A program made the position numbers and the translations under genes. From the NCBI GenBank assembly GCA_947095535.1, contig OX352772.1, positions 162,907,162 to 162,971,161 of the forward strand: a DNA stretch of 64,000 nt, in the 5' to 3' direction. Below are positions 25,795 through 37,122 of the stretch, piece after piece; position 1 is the first letter of the stretch, and each line of letters starts with the position of its first letter. The notes beneath the pieces are model-generated. The model saw only the letters and a program-made list of their open reading frames with translations, had not been told where the DNA came from and ran no database searches. The DNA comes from Poecilobothrus nobilitatus. Taxonomy: Eukaryota; Arthropoda; Insecta; Diptera; Dolichopodidae.

Positions 25795-26856
25795 TGACAT
25801 AAGATAAAACGCGACTTTAACTGCAGTAATGCTAATTAAGTTCATATCTTTTTTATTATTTATTTCATTTACAGTTTTTTTTACGATAAGTTATCTATCG
25901 TTATTAATTTAAATTTAAATATGCTGGAAATATTATCGATGTAATTATAATATTGTTTTATAGGAATATTAATGTTGATTGCAACTACACTGTCCTTGAA
26001 TTTATTATCAATTTCTCGGTTGTTTGTGTATATTTTATTATCGTTAAATTTCACCTGTTTAATTTTGTTTTTTGATTCATTTAGCACTAATTTTTTTATT
26101 GTTTTCCACATATCTTTTGATCTGTGCCAAAAATTAATTTTTAATTGAAAAGAGAACTTTTTTTCAAAATTATGGTTTTAACAGTTTACGATCTCAATTC
26201 TCTACTTTATAAAACTACTATATATATAAAAATAGTTATTTTTTCCACTGTTTATTTTTTTATTTTTAAATTCATTTCTTATAGTTTTATATTTATTTAA
26301 TTCTTCTTCTTTACAAATTTAGCAGCTTTGTACTTTTTAATTATTTTATTTTTAATTCATGAAGTTCTCGTGTGAACCAGTTATTATTATTGCTTTGATT
26401 AAATGTTGTTATTTCAACAAATACATTAAAATTATTTCTTAGGCTTTTATTAAAAAGTTCTGCTTTTCTATTATAGTTTAAGTTATATACCGTTACAATT
26501 TCATTTCCGATTAACTTTCTTATAAATCTATTTTTACTATATTTCAATATTTTAAAGTTGTTATTATCTTTTGTATTGAAATTGGTTTTTATACTAATCT
26601 TAATTGTTTCATGATCGCTTATCTTCCAATTATCTTCAGTGAATGTTTTAATATTATAATTGTCGTTTACTATCACATAATATATTAAAGTTTTACTGAT
26701 TTTAGATATTCTAGAATATTGATTAACGATTTGTTTGAATCCACTGTCATTAATTATTTCTTTTATTTTATTTCTTGTATTATTATGATTCAGCCAGTTA
26801 ATATCAAAATCACCTATTGTTAAAATTGTATCTGTTATTTCGCTTAGTTTTTCCAT
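25795..26856 (-). pseudogene. LINE copy 2 endonuclease and linker remains
   Basis: From 26,856 downwards: TILTIGDFDINWLNHNNTR (the APE-type GDFN box), GFKQIVNQYSRI, then ISKTLIYYVIVN, where the intact copy has SLIDYVITN so the aspartate is lost, and WKISDHETIKI (SDH box). The linker follows with NNNNWFTRELHELK at about 26,360 and MWKTIKKLVLNESKNK at 26,111. Collinear with residues 130-380 of the ORF2 at 43.8-46.4 kb. Confidence 0.75.
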
Positions 26857-27249
26857 TAACTAAATGAAATGAAAGATAAAAGAAATTGGAGGTGTCCTAT
26901 AAATTGCCACAAAATACAAAACATTAGTAATATGCTGTATTTTGATGACCAAAATCGAGAATTCGGCATCTACGTTGGCTTTTTGACTGTCTCGAAATTT
27001 CAAGAATTTTTCATATAAAATATACACCCACCCGTATAACGTGAGCTTGAATTAATTCTTATTAAACTATAACCAGAAATGTTTATTAAATTATCCTCGT
27101 CCATTTCACATAGATGAGTCTCAGACAAGCATATGAAATCAAAAGTATTATTAATATTTAGTAATTCAAGTTCATAAAAATTGTTTATAATACCTTGACA
27201 ATTTAAATAGATTCCTACAATATTTTCTAGTAATTCCTACTTAAAAATT

Positions 27250-28375
27250 TTCTTTTTTTTAATATTTATTTTTCTTAGCAATGATGTACAATTTCTACCA
27301 AAAACATCATGCGATATATCTAGTTGTAAATTCAGAGATTCATTTGCTCTTTTACAGTTTATGCAAACATGATTATTCTCACTTTTGTCATACTGTCTTT
27401 AGCTAGCGACTCCTCCACATTTAAGGTATACCTTTGATTCAATCGTACATTTCTCACTTTTGTAACCATACGTAAAACATTTATAACATCTACGAGCATC
27501 ATAATTTTGATATATTTTACAAATATGCCAACCAATCTTTACTTTTTCGACTTCCATAATACATTTGAAATCTTCTGTAGGTACTAAGTTCAACAATTCC
27601 ATTAAATTTCTCTTCAGTCTTGCTACTTTTGTACGATTTTATAAATTTTATTTCATTCTCGAACTTCATAATATTTTGTTTAATAATATTTTGCTCTTCT
27701 TTGTCATATTTTTCTGACATACTTACTATTAAAATTTTTGGTTTTATCTCTTTCAAGACAAGGTCATCATAATTTTCATTCATTTGATTTTAATTTCATT
27801 TTCAATGCTCCCTACAGTACTATTGTCATCACAAAATATTGCTACCTTGCAATCTCTTCTTTCAGACAATTCACTTAATTTGTAATTTATCGGGTTGATA
27901 ACTTTTTTGACATCTGTCTTAGTCACTTCTGACTTTTGGTTTTGTTTTGATTTAATCAAAACAACCGGTTTTTTTTTTACCATATCAGAATACAAAGGAG
28001 TTAAATTTTGCTTTGGAACATTGCTTTTTGGGACTTTTTCAACAATATTTTTTACGTTTATCTTATCCAGTTTATCACAAATTTTCTCACCTTCAAGTTT
28101 GAAATCTTAGCGTTGACACTTAGCGTTGCTCTAGATCAGCAACTTTATCATGAATTTTTTGTTCAAAGTCAGAAAATTTTTGATCGCTTACATTTAATAT
28201 TTTAATTTCAAAGCTGACAAGACGTTCACCAAATTTGTTGAGCATTTCTGTAAGGTAGTCATTACTGCATATATGAACATTCTTACTAAAGACCTCTTTA
28301 TTTTTACCAGTAACGGGTGAATGAGCAGATTTCGACGAAGAACATTAGTGCTTCTTCATAATTTGCTTGTCCATA
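27250..28375 (-). pseudogene. LINE copy 2 ORF1 remains with zinc knuckle
   Basis: Minus strand. The N-terminal part near 28,375-28,110 is lysine/coil-rich; 27,995-27,517 is collinear with the middle of the intact ORF1, and 27,602-27,399 holds KIGWHICKIYQNYDARRCYK followed by a CFTYGYKSEKC knuckle in which the conserved histidine is replaced by tyrosine. The PHD finger seen in the other copy is not recognisable here. Confidence 0.65.
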
Positions 28376-28380
28376 TTTGA

Positions 28381-28794
28381 TGTAATTGTTATTTAGTTAT
28401 TATAATTTTAAATTAAATTAATAATTTAATACTATGTTTATGAATCTACTTAAATTGTCGAATATCGTAAATTGAGATAACTTACAAAACGGTAGTACTA
28501 ATTTGGTGCGTAACAAATAGTTTGGACATATTAAAAAATAAAAAAAATAATAATCTAACACTGGCAGCACTTTACTTAGTTGTAACAAGTGAAACGACCA
28601 CTGAAATATACTCAGTTGACAGTTCAGACAATTTTTTAATCTTTAATTCTTACTTTTTCTTATTTTTATTTTTTTTTATATAAGTTATTATAATGCACTT
28701 TTAATTATAAAATAAAATTAAATTAAAAATTAATAAACTTAAATTCACTACACAATTGAAGTTAAGCTAAAGAAAGTTAAATTTTTTCAGCTTT
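28381..28794. other. AT-rich stretch without a gene
   Basis: Between the 5' end of LINE copy 2 and a nonautonomous repeat. I see nothing beyond A/T-rich sequence. Confidence 0.4.
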
Positions 28795-29440
28795 GCATAG
28801 AGAGAAAAAACAAGGTAGAACGTAAACCAACGGTTTTTGAAAGCGCACATTTCCAAAAGACAATACAAACTGTTTAGAAATTTGAAAATTTCATGTAAAA
28901 AGAAAAAATGTGAAAATAGGACTTTTCTGGAATTTTGAGCAACTGTAACTCCGGAACCCTATATAACTAAGAAAAACCGTTAACATACGTAAAAATATAT
29001 TACTGGAGCTTTAATTTTTATGTATTGCTGAAGCAAAATTTGTACAGGTGCTTAAGTTAGAGGGGCCTTAAAATAGCAAATTTTAAATTTTTAAGCCCTA
29101 ATAGTTCTTAAACAGGGGCTGGTACAAAAAATGTTCTAAGGATATAATAATTCTTATGATAATTCTAAACGTTCTTTCTTGTCTCAAAATTTCAAGCCCT
29201 TATCTAGAAGTGTACCGGAGTTATACGATTTTAAAAATATGAAATTGAAATATACGATTTTAAAAATACGGCTTTTTCAAAGTTTGAGGGGCTGTATGTT
29301 TGAGACCTACCCATGGTTAACATTTTTTTCCTCTATCTTTAATGGTGTAAGTTTTGTAAACAGACGGACAGACGGACGGACGGACATAGTGAAACTAATA
29401 GGCACATTTTTTAAAATTTTTTTTGGAAATGTGCTAAAAA
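28795..29440 (-). mobile_element. Second nonautonomous (GTCC)n repeat family, short copy
   Basis: Bounded by inverted GCACATTTCCAAAA near 28,846 and TTTTGGAAATGTGC near 29,423, with a (GACG)n-type tract near 29,360-29,390. It shares blocks with the insertion at 53,641-54,947 in opposite orientation (for example CTTATCTAGAAGTGTACCGG near 29,200), but is half as long because an internal unit occurs once. Non-coding. Confidence 0.65.
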
Positions 29441-29995
29441 TTGTGTATTATTTGTTTATTATTGATCAAATAATGTGTTAAGATCAGAAAATAAAAAAAA
29501 GCGCCAAGATAATTAATTAACTTTGTTTTAATTTGTATGATTAAAAATAATATATTTAGTTTATACAGACAAGCAAAAACTATTAATGAAATGTTCTCTT
29601 TGTTTTGTTTTAAATATGTGAATAGCATATAAAGAAATAATTATTTTCTATTTATACAGTTTTTTTCATTACAGTTTAATCAAAAGAAATAAACAAGTGC
29701 ATGTAATTAAAATTAATTTACAAAAACAAAACCAAAAAAATATTTATTTCCACTGGTTTAGTAATGATAAAGATAATAAAGTAATTAATAAACCGAATAA
29801 AATGCTCTATTATTTTAATTATTTAAAACTCTGCGACCGAACCGAACCGATGTACACATCCGAAAAAATGTTTAAAAGTATTTTGAACATTGATAGTTCT
29901 TAGACATCTTACAATTATATCAGCTATATTTTGTGGTTCAATAGTATCCGAGTATATAAAAAACATATCTGGTATAATAATTGGAATTAATTGTA
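29441..29995. other. AT-rich stretch without a supported gene
   Basis: Short frames on both strands (29,434-29,628 minus; 29,697-29,903 plus) have no recognisable motif and strongly biased composition. Confidence 0.4.
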
Positions 29996-30001
29996 CACTA
30001 T

Positions 30002-30530
30002 CTAAAACATTTTGAAACCTTTTATTACACGTGGTTTAAGCTTCTTAAAATCTGTCATTATCGATGATACTTGATAAAAACAAGTTTTTAAAGGTCCTTC
30101 TAAAGAATAAGAGAAATTTGTTCTTAATTTTATATCTATTTTTGCTTTAATCACACATATAGTAGTGCAAAATATATTTTGAGGCAAGTCTTCAGGTTTA
30201 GTTGGTTGTACATAATTGGCATAATCATTTATAAAATTAAAAATCCCCAAATGAGCTGTTGTTCTACTACTTTTCTTGAAAACCTTTGAAATGGCCTAAT
30301 ATTTTGAATTAGTGTCGGCAATAGAAAAACCTTCCAAACACATAACGTTTGTTTTTCATCATATGGAATGTACGTTTTACCGACTACTATTAAATCTTTA
30401 TCTTGCATACCCTTAATATATACCTGGGTACTTTTTTCCCCAATCTTCGCCATATGTATTTGGAATAAAATCATTAACATAAATTTCAGAAACACCGACT
30501 TTCCAACTAGAATCACACATATTATTATTA
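30002..30530 (-). pseudogene. Possible Polinton-like capsid-associated gene relic
   Basis: Minus strand from about 30,530: a CDSSWKVGVSEIYVNDFIP segment, broken frames, then HLGIFNFINDYANYVQPTKP and ICVIKAKIDIKLRTNFSYSL. A 'WxVGVxEI' opening is common in minor capsid/penton genes of animal Polintons, and the piece may belong to the same lineage as the 16-20 kb relic. The similarity is short; it could be something else. Confidence 0.3.
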
Positions 30531-31422
30531 TTATTTTTATTAATTGTATATTTCAAAATTTTACAATAATTTTTTTAGCACTAGCTGCCAGGGCTATCGG
30601 CTGTGATCCCACATATATTTATTCAGTTTATTTGTAAAATATGACAATGTATTATCGGAATAGTAATTCATAAATGAATCTCTAAGTAATGTAATGTAAA
30701 AAGTCCTTTATTTGTATATTGTCCATTGTAAACTACTTGTGGGCTTGATTTTGAAAACTAGATTTAAAAAAAAATAAAGAATCGTAATCAATTAAAGTAA
30801 AATTTTAATTTGAATTTTAAAAACTAGAAAAAATAATTTTTTGAATTTTGAAATAAAAAATACATACTTTTAAATTAAAAAAATTCACCACATTGCAATT
30901 CAAATTTCGGAGCACCTTCTTTTCTTTAAATTCATTTAAAAAGAACAAATGTAGTAATTTTATAATTAATTAGAAATTCATATAATTTTGTTTTTAATTC
31001 ATAATGCACTTGTTAAAAAGACACAGCATTAATTCTTATAATATTCCTTGTAAATCCATCAAGCCATCGTACGAAATCCAAAATCTGTTCTTTCTTTTTA
31101 TATCGGCTTTGGAGCTAGTAGGACGCTTAAAGGTTGTTTTTAACAATTATTATAAAAAAATATTTGGAAATGTAAAAAAATTTAAATAAATTAATAAAAT
31201 ATGAAAGTATTTGGAAATGTAAAAAAATTTAAATAAATTAATAAAATATGAAAGTATTTACATAAATAACTTAAATAATATTTTGAAATGTATAAAATTT
31301 AAATAAACTAATAAAATTTTAAAGTAGTAAGAAGGCAATCTTTATTGTTCAATTAACATATACCTTGGGTAGAAATAGAATAATTTGGGCAAAATTTCGG
31401 TTCGTATTTTTTTCAACAATAA
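30531..31422. other. AT-rich stretch leading into BEL element 2
   Basis: No gene supported. A 5' LTR would be expected for the BEL element starting at about 31.42 kb, but I cannot define one. A 47-bp tandem repeat lies at 31,161-31,324. Confidence 0.4.
31161..31324. repeat. 47-bp tandem repeat, two near-perfect units and a decayed third
   Basis: The unit starting TATTTGGAAATGTAAAAAAA occupies 31,161-31,207 and 31,208-31,254 without change; a diverged third unit runs to about 31,324. Recent local duplication by slippage is the simplest explanation. Confidence 0.85.
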
Positions 31423-32360
31423 TTGAGTTTAAAAAGACTTAAGCTCGCTTGGTCATTCGAGCCGGATTTCTTGGAATTCCGTAAAATAAAAACTAAAAAA
31501 TTAAGTTTAAAATCCCGATCTGACTGGCCTGATTTTATATCTATGTTTACGAATTTGATACATAACGATGATGAATTAACAAACATTGAAAAATTTCAAT
31601 TTCTTCGATCCTGTCTTGTTACAATAAAGGCATTACAGCCAATTAAACTACTTGAAATTAAATCGAACAATTATGTGCAAGCTTTATTAAAAACTAGGTT
31701 TAACAAAACACGCCTAATTTTTCAGGATCATATAGCTAAAATTATAAATTTTCTAATCATTGAAAAGCATTCATCTGCTGAACAACTTCGCGCATTAAGT
31801 GATGATATTAGTTCCCATTTTCAGGCTCTGCTCCAATTGGGAAATAAAGAGCAACTAGCAGATTCATTATTAGTATACTTGATTTCATCCAAATTTGGTT
31901 TTCAAACGAAAGTTAAATGAGAGGAAGATGCTTCTACTTCAAATGAACTGCCAACATGGAATGAAATAGTAGAATTCATAAAGAGAAGATGCATAACATT
32001 AAAATATCTACATGTCTCAAAACCTTATGCTACAAATACAGTTATGTCTTTATTTTCCAAATCAAATATTTACATTTATCGAATCGAAATTGGAAAATAA
32101 ATGTTCATTAGATAACAAACATAATCATCCGATTGACAAATGTGAATTCTTTTTAAATCTTTCACCAGAAGAACGATTTTATGAAGTAAAATGTTTAAAA
32201 TTATGTATTAATTGTTTAAACAATAGTCTTCAATTTAGTGATTGCCGCTCCAGAAATTGTTTTAAGTACAATAGAAGCACAGTTCGCTTTTATATTTACG
32301 GTCACATAGTTATGACATCATCGAAAAGAAAAATACTGCAATACAATCACAAAATATAAT
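31423..32360 (+). pseudogene. BEL Gag (DUF1759) and zinc-knuckle remains
   Basis: Frame 31,423-31,920 carries the DUF1759-like stretch DWPDFISMFTNLIHNDDELT followed by NIEKFQFLRSCL and FNKTRLIFQDHIAKI. Frame 32,012-32,359 has the Cys-rich part: HNHPIDKCEFFLNLSPEERF then CLKLCINCLNNS and a DCRSRNCFKYN ending, a decayed CCHC knuckle. The first frame begins at a TTG in the given reading and has no convincing ATG. A frame change lies between 31,920 and 32,012. Confidence 0.75.
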
Positions 32361-32439
32361 TCACAAAAATACACAATCAACCTTTGTTAATTCTACGCGA
32401 AACATTGCATCAGAAAATTCTAAAGAATTTGCAACTGCT

Positions 32440-32910
32440 CACAACGCAACATTCGATTCATCGCAAATAATTTTAGCTGTTCTAGAAATTAGCAACTCAT
32501 CTGGTGAATTCATCCCTTGTCGTGCGTTATTAGATTCAGGAAGTCAACTCAATTTCATTGCTGAACGGCTGGCACAAAAATTAAGAACACCAAAAATCTC
32601 ACCAGAAAACATCAATATCCGATTAGGCGGTATTGGTGAAGTAACTAACATCAAATATAAAGCAAACATAAATATGAAATCTCGATTTAATGGTTTTCAA
32701 GAAAATATCGAAGAATTCATCGTACGTAATATATCCTGTACTTTCTCGAGCCGCAAACAATAGATATTTTATTAGGTGCGGGCATATTTTATGAATTACT
32801 TTCTGTAGGCCAAATTCATTTAGGAAAAAATTTACCTACCTTACAGAAATCCCTGCTTGGTTGGTTGATATCTGGCCCGTTTAACAATCAGTATTTATCA
32901 CAGGTTTCAA
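32440..32910 (+). pseudogene. BEL aspartic protease remains
   Basis: RALLDSGSQLNFIAERLAQK near 32,521 contains the intact retropepsin DSG triad in the BEL form DSGSQ. A later block near 32,757 reads DILLGAGIFYELLSVGQIHL and ends LLGWLISGPF. The linking part has a frameshift near 32,745. Catalytic motif intact; gene not. Confidence 0.75.
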
Positions 32911-32999
32911 AGTAACTATACATATGTCAAGTACTATACGTCATGTTTCAAAGTAACTATACAGGACTTGCGTAATGAAAATGAAAATAAAAATTTCGG

Positions 33000-34130
33000 C
33001 AATTTAGACAACATCGTCAAACAGTTTTGGGAGATGGAAGACCACCAAGAAAATTGTAAAACATCAAACAATGAAGAACAAAGGTGTGAAAATCACTTCG
33101 TAAACAATTATCAAAGGTTACCATCTTGTCGATATAGTGTATGATTACATTTCGATTTTTTAGGAAATTCTTTCGATATCGCATTAAAAGGTTAATACTC
33201 ACTTGAGTCAAAATTGTTCAAAAATACAGAATTATATGAAAAATACTCGAATTTTATTATTGATAAATATTTAAGGTTAGATCACATGTCAGAAGTGGAT
33301 TTGCAAAGTTTACCACAAAATCATTACTTTCTTCCACACCATTGCGTCATCAAGCCGGATTCATCCAGTACTGGTCTAAAAATAGTCTTCGATGCAAGTT
33401 GCAAGACAACAACTTCTCGTACGCTTATCAATATCTTAATGATCGGTCCAACATTGCAGAGAGATTTGTATTCACATTTATTAAGATTTCGAAAATTCAG
33501 ATGTATGAATTGACAGGGGACATTACAAAAATGTATCGTATGGTTGAGATGAATGAAATCGATAGTATATTTCCATTGCATAATAACCCAATAAAAAAGA
33601 TTCAAGTATTTCGTTTAAAAACTGTAACTTATAGTACGGCGTCAGCCTTTTAAGTGCAAGGTGTTTAAAACAGCTAAGCATAGATGAAAGGGCAAATTTT
33701 CCATTAGGTTGTGACATTTTAGCCTCGAATGTTTACGTTGACGACATGATTGGAGGATTAGATAGCTTTATTCAAACAATTAAAATCAAATATGAAATTG
33801 AAGAACTTTTAAAATTAGCTGGCTTCAAAATAACTAAATGGTGTTCGAATCATAAAACAATCCTCACGGAAATTGATGATGGTAGCAAAGAACAAATTGT
33901 TATGGTCTCAAACGGCAACGTCATTAAAACATTGGGTTTATACTGGAAACCTGAAGAATATAATTTTCCCTACTTTCATCAAACAATTAAATTACCTTCT
34001 CGTATTTGTAAGCGAACAGTTTTATCAAGGGTTGCAAAAATTTTCGATGCATTGGGTTTGCTCGGACCTTTGATTGTTTTAGCTAAAATTTTCATACAAC
34101 AATTATGGTAGTTAAATTTAGAAACAATAC
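33000..34130 (+). pseudogene. BEL reverse transcriptase, active-site box intact
   Basis: FWEMEDHQE-type linker near 33,025; YFLPHHCVIKPDSSSTGLKI near 33,325; FDASCK; LTGDITKMYRMVEMNE near 33,510; LKTVTYSTASAF near 33,615; VYVDDMIGG near 33,733, the YVDD box with both aspartates; then the thumb ILSRVAKIFDALGLLGPL near 34,020. Frameshifts near 33,380, 33,500 and 33,655 break the protein. Confidence 0.85.
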
Positions 34131-34229
34131 TACAAAATTTACAATCATACTGGATATCGTTTTACGATCAATTTCAATTAATTAATACAATACAAATTCC
34201 AAGATATATATAATTTCGAGCAACTTACA

Positions 34230-34823
34230 TCTCGAATTTCAAGTTTTCGTAGAGGCCAGCTCAAAGGCTTACGGGGAATACCTCTATGTACACAACATTG
34301 ATGACTTCGGCAAGATTTCAGTGCATTTATTTACTTCTAAATCTCGGGTCGCAACCTTAAAACAACTTACAATGCCACAACTTGAACTATGCGCTGCCCT
34401 ATTTGGGTTTGAGCTCCTAAATCGAATTATATGCAACTTGTAAATAATGCAGAATATTATTGTTGGTCTGATTCACAAATAGTTTTTGCTTGTACAGCGG
34501 CCGACTCCAAAAAATTTAAAATTTTCGTAGCTAACAGAATAGCTAAAATTCAAAAACTTACGGAAAAACACAAATTTAATTGGAGATATGTAACAAGCGA
34601 TAAAAACCCTCCAGACTTAATTAGTAGAGGTTTGTTAGCAAACAACCTTATCGATTCAAAAACTTGGGTTTGTAGTCCACAATTTTTAGCGCAATCAAAA
34701 AATAATTGGCAAAATACAAAAAGCAAATTCATTGCAAAATTACCCGATGCAAAACAGTCAAAAATTTATTATTCATTTTCCAAATCGCTTGCAAATTTAT
34801 TAACTCTTACAAAAAACTATTAA
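34230..34823 (+). pseudogene. BEL RNase H-like region
   Basis: FVEASSKAYGEYLYVHN near 34,245 (aspartate of the usual VDAS replaced by E), MPQLELCAALFGFELLNRI near 34,375, YYCWSDSQIVFACTAADSKK near 34,455 with the catalytic W-x-DS box intact, and VTSDKNPPDLISRGL near 34,590. A stop or frame change separates the first two from the rest at about 34,425. Confidence 0.75.
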
Positions 34824-36238
34824 ATACATTTTGCTTCGTATTACGTTTCTATAAAAATTGCAAACCAAAACAACTTTTCAGAAAATTAGAAAAACATTTT
34901 CATGTCGAAGAAATAGCATTTGCATTCTTATCTATTATTAAATTAATTCAAAAAACTACATTCAGTCACGAATATCAGCAACAGAAGAGCAACAAACTAA
35001 AAAATTTATCACCTTTCATAGATAGTTCTAGCGTTATGAGAGTATCTGGAAGACTTAATGAAAGCAACATCGACTATGAAGCTAAACATCAAATCATTTT
35101 GCCGAATAGTCATATTTTTACATAAACATCAATTAATTATAATATTATGTTATGTTTATTTCATAATAAACATAATCATGCGGGTTGTCAAACCCTTCTT
35201 GCAATTATCCGGGAACGCTTTTGGCCAATTAAAGCAAAAGACATAATAAGAAAGGTAATTTTTAAAGGCATTACTTGTTTTAGGCACAAACCGAGATCCA
35301 TCGAGCAATTTATGCGAAATTTTCCAGCGGAGCAAGTCAACCCAGCCCAATCATTTCTACCCAACCACCACCCAACTACGCAGCCATAGATTTTGGTGGA
35401 CCTTTCTATGTCTCTTCATTGATCAAGGGTCGCCTACCAACAAAAACATACATCTGTATATTTATATGTTTTGTAATATATGTTTCAAAGCTGTGCATCT
35501 TGAATTAGTAGAAAATGTGACTACGGAAGCTTTCATATCTGCTTTTCAAAAATTCATTTCTCGCCGCGGTAAACCAAATGTTATATCTTCGGATAACTCT
35601 ACCAATTTTGTTGGGGTAAACAATCGTTTAAAAGAACTTCATGCTTTATTCATTTCTCAACAACATACAGACATTATCAAACGAATTAGTGCAGATGATG
35701 GTGTTATCTTCCACACAATTCCTCCTAGAACCACTCACTCCCTCACTTTGGTAGTCTCTGGGAGGCGTCAATTAAAATAGCAAAACAATATATTTATAAG
35801 GCAATTGGTGGTCACATATTTTTGACAGACGAATTTCGATCATAACTTTGTGAAATTTAATCGATTGTTAATTCAATCACGCCTATTTCAAATGATTCTC
35901 AAGATTTTCAATGCTTAACACCTGGTCATTTCATAATTGGAAGATCATTAATGCAATTATCGACAATAATTTTTCTAACTTATCGAGGTGGCATTTGCAA
36001 AACAGTTTTTTTTAAGAAAATGGTCCGCTGAATATTTACAAATATTACAGCAACATAATAAATGGAACGAACGACATTCAAATGTTGTTCTCAATACAAA
36101 TGTTATTCTAATCAAAGACAAGAATTTACGATCTCTTATATGGTGTTTAGGTCGGATAATTGATGTCATAACAGGAAATGATGAATTTGCTGGAGTGGTT
36201 TTGGTTAAAACATGGAATGGCATATTTTGACGAGGAAA
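34824..36238 (+). pseudogene. BEL integrase and DUF5641 tail, broken
   Basis: VSGRLNESNIDYEAKHQIIL near 35,040, the zinc-finger region HNKHNHAGCQTLLAIIRERF near 35,160 and CFRHKPRS near 35,275, the core with the stretch starting CFKAVHLELVENVTTEAFIS near 35,480 and SSDNSTNFVGVNNRLKEL near 35,590. DUF5641 follows: LTPGHFIIGRSLMQL near 35,915, KWSAEYLQILQQHNKWNE near 36,020 and the GRIIDVITGNDE block near 36,150. It ends at 36,230-36,238 next to the palindrome. At least four frame breaks. Confidence 0.8.
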
Positions 36239-36613
36239 GTAGGTATACTAGGCCGGTTCTAGACCAGGAAGTGACGTCAGAGATAAGAGAACATTTTTGT
36301 TTTAAATTGTAGAAATGAAAAATTTTTTCTGCGTTCACACTTAAACTTAAATGAATTATGCTGATAAGAAAATAAAATATTTTTTTCAAATATGATTTTG
36401 TTTCTTTTTTAATTGTGGGATTATGTTGATAAGAAAATTAAAAATTTTCAAAAAACCAAAATTACGTCCTTTAGTTAAAATAAAACATTTTTATTAGATT
36501 TTTTATATTTTAACAAGGGGTTTTTTATTTTTTAATTGTTTTCGATATTTATAATTCTTTTTATTAAATTTCTTTACAATTTTAGCTAATCGTGAAAAAC
36601 ATCTTTTAAAAAA

Positions 36614-36814
36614 TTAAACTGAATTTGGAGTAATTAAGTCCGTCCAATTATCATCTTTTCCTTTTAATAAACTAAATTGAGTCAATGTTGACTTAGCATA
36701 ATTTCTTAGAAACTTAATATGATATGTAATTTCCTTTTTATGTTTCTTTCTTAAAAGTTTTTTATTTTCCAGAAAAAATTTATTAAACATAATAATTGTT
36801 CTTGTGAACTCCAT
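36614..36814 (-). CDS. Unknown 66-residue basic protein, left arm
   Basis: Open frame of 66 residues, basic (KKLLRKKHKKE cluster) and ending DLITPNSV. The copy in the right arm at 41,217-41,417 encodes exactly the same protein although the surrounding arms have diverged, which points to either selection on this frame or recent sequence exchange. No family recognised. It lies divergent from the larger gene at 37,123, with the RNA candidate between them. Confidence 0.5.
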   Translation of the reverse strand: MEFTRTIIMFNKFFLENKKLLRKKHKKEITYHIKFLRNYAKSTLTQFSLLKGKDDNWTDLITPNSV

Positions 36815-36890
36815 TCTATGATTAAAACTAAAGAAAACTAATTAAGCAGGTAATTTATGTATAAAATATGAAAATAACAAGAATTAACTA

Positions 36891-37016
36891 AATCTTCTCT
36901 GGGTAGGAGTGCTAGGATGTAGATAGAAATCTATTCAGTAAGCTATACGACACTTAGTAAGTTTATTAGTCTATTATGTTAAGGTTCGATCCCAGAGAAG
37001 ATTTTTTTCTTTTTTT
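36891..37016 (+). ncRNA. Candidate Pol III small RNA with B box, left arm
   Basis: A perfect 13-bp terminal stem pairs AATCTTCTCTGGG (36,891-36,903) with CCCAGAGAAGATT (36,991-37,003). Just inside the 3' strand is GGTTCGATCC (36,983), a match to the tRNA-type B box GGTTCGANNCC. Immediately after the stem comes TTTTTTTCTTTTTTT (37,002-37,016), a Pol III terminator. A-box similarity (TAGGAGTGCTAGG at 36,904) is weak, and no tRNA cloverleaf forms. Adenovirus VA RNAs have the same plan: terminal stem, internal boxes, T-run end. Conserved in the other arm. Confidence 0.4.
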
Positions 37017-37122
37017 ACTTAAAAAAATTAATGTAATAAAGCACTTGACAAATTCTATAAGAGACTAATCTAAATATAAAATATAACATAATCTGATTAA
37101 ACTATTAAGTAGAAGCATCGTA

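Larger units (their letters stand above)
20100..28380 (-). mobile_element. Old PHD/zinc-knuckle LINE (copy 2), split by later insertions
   Basis: Minus-strand LINE related to the copy at 43.5-48 kb. From 5' to 3': ORF1 remains (28,375-27,250), endonuclease (26,856-26,340), linker (26,115-25,795), mariner insertion, RT (24,515-24,030), INE-1-like copy B, RT palm (22,434-22,066), INE-1-like copy A, ORF2 C-terminus (about 20,480-20,260). Removing the three insertions restores collinearity with the better-preserved copy, which is the main evidence. All reading frames are damaged. Confidence 0.8.
31423..36238 (+). mobile_element. BEL/Pao LTR retrotransposon no. 2, decayed and cut at 36.24 kb
   Basis: Gag, protease, RT, RNase H, integrase and DUF5641 regions follow in BEL order on the plus strand. 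The DUF5641 text ends at TWNGIF and a stop, a few bases before the palindrome that starts at 36,246, so the 3' part and LTR are missing or displaced. It differs from element no. 1 in keeping an intact RT active-site box and in lacking a visible env-like gene. Confidence 0.85.

Noticed and set aside
36891..37003. A standard tRNA gene
   Set aside because: The B box is there, but the T stem pairs badly, the ends form one long rod, and no anticodon arm or good A box can be drawn.
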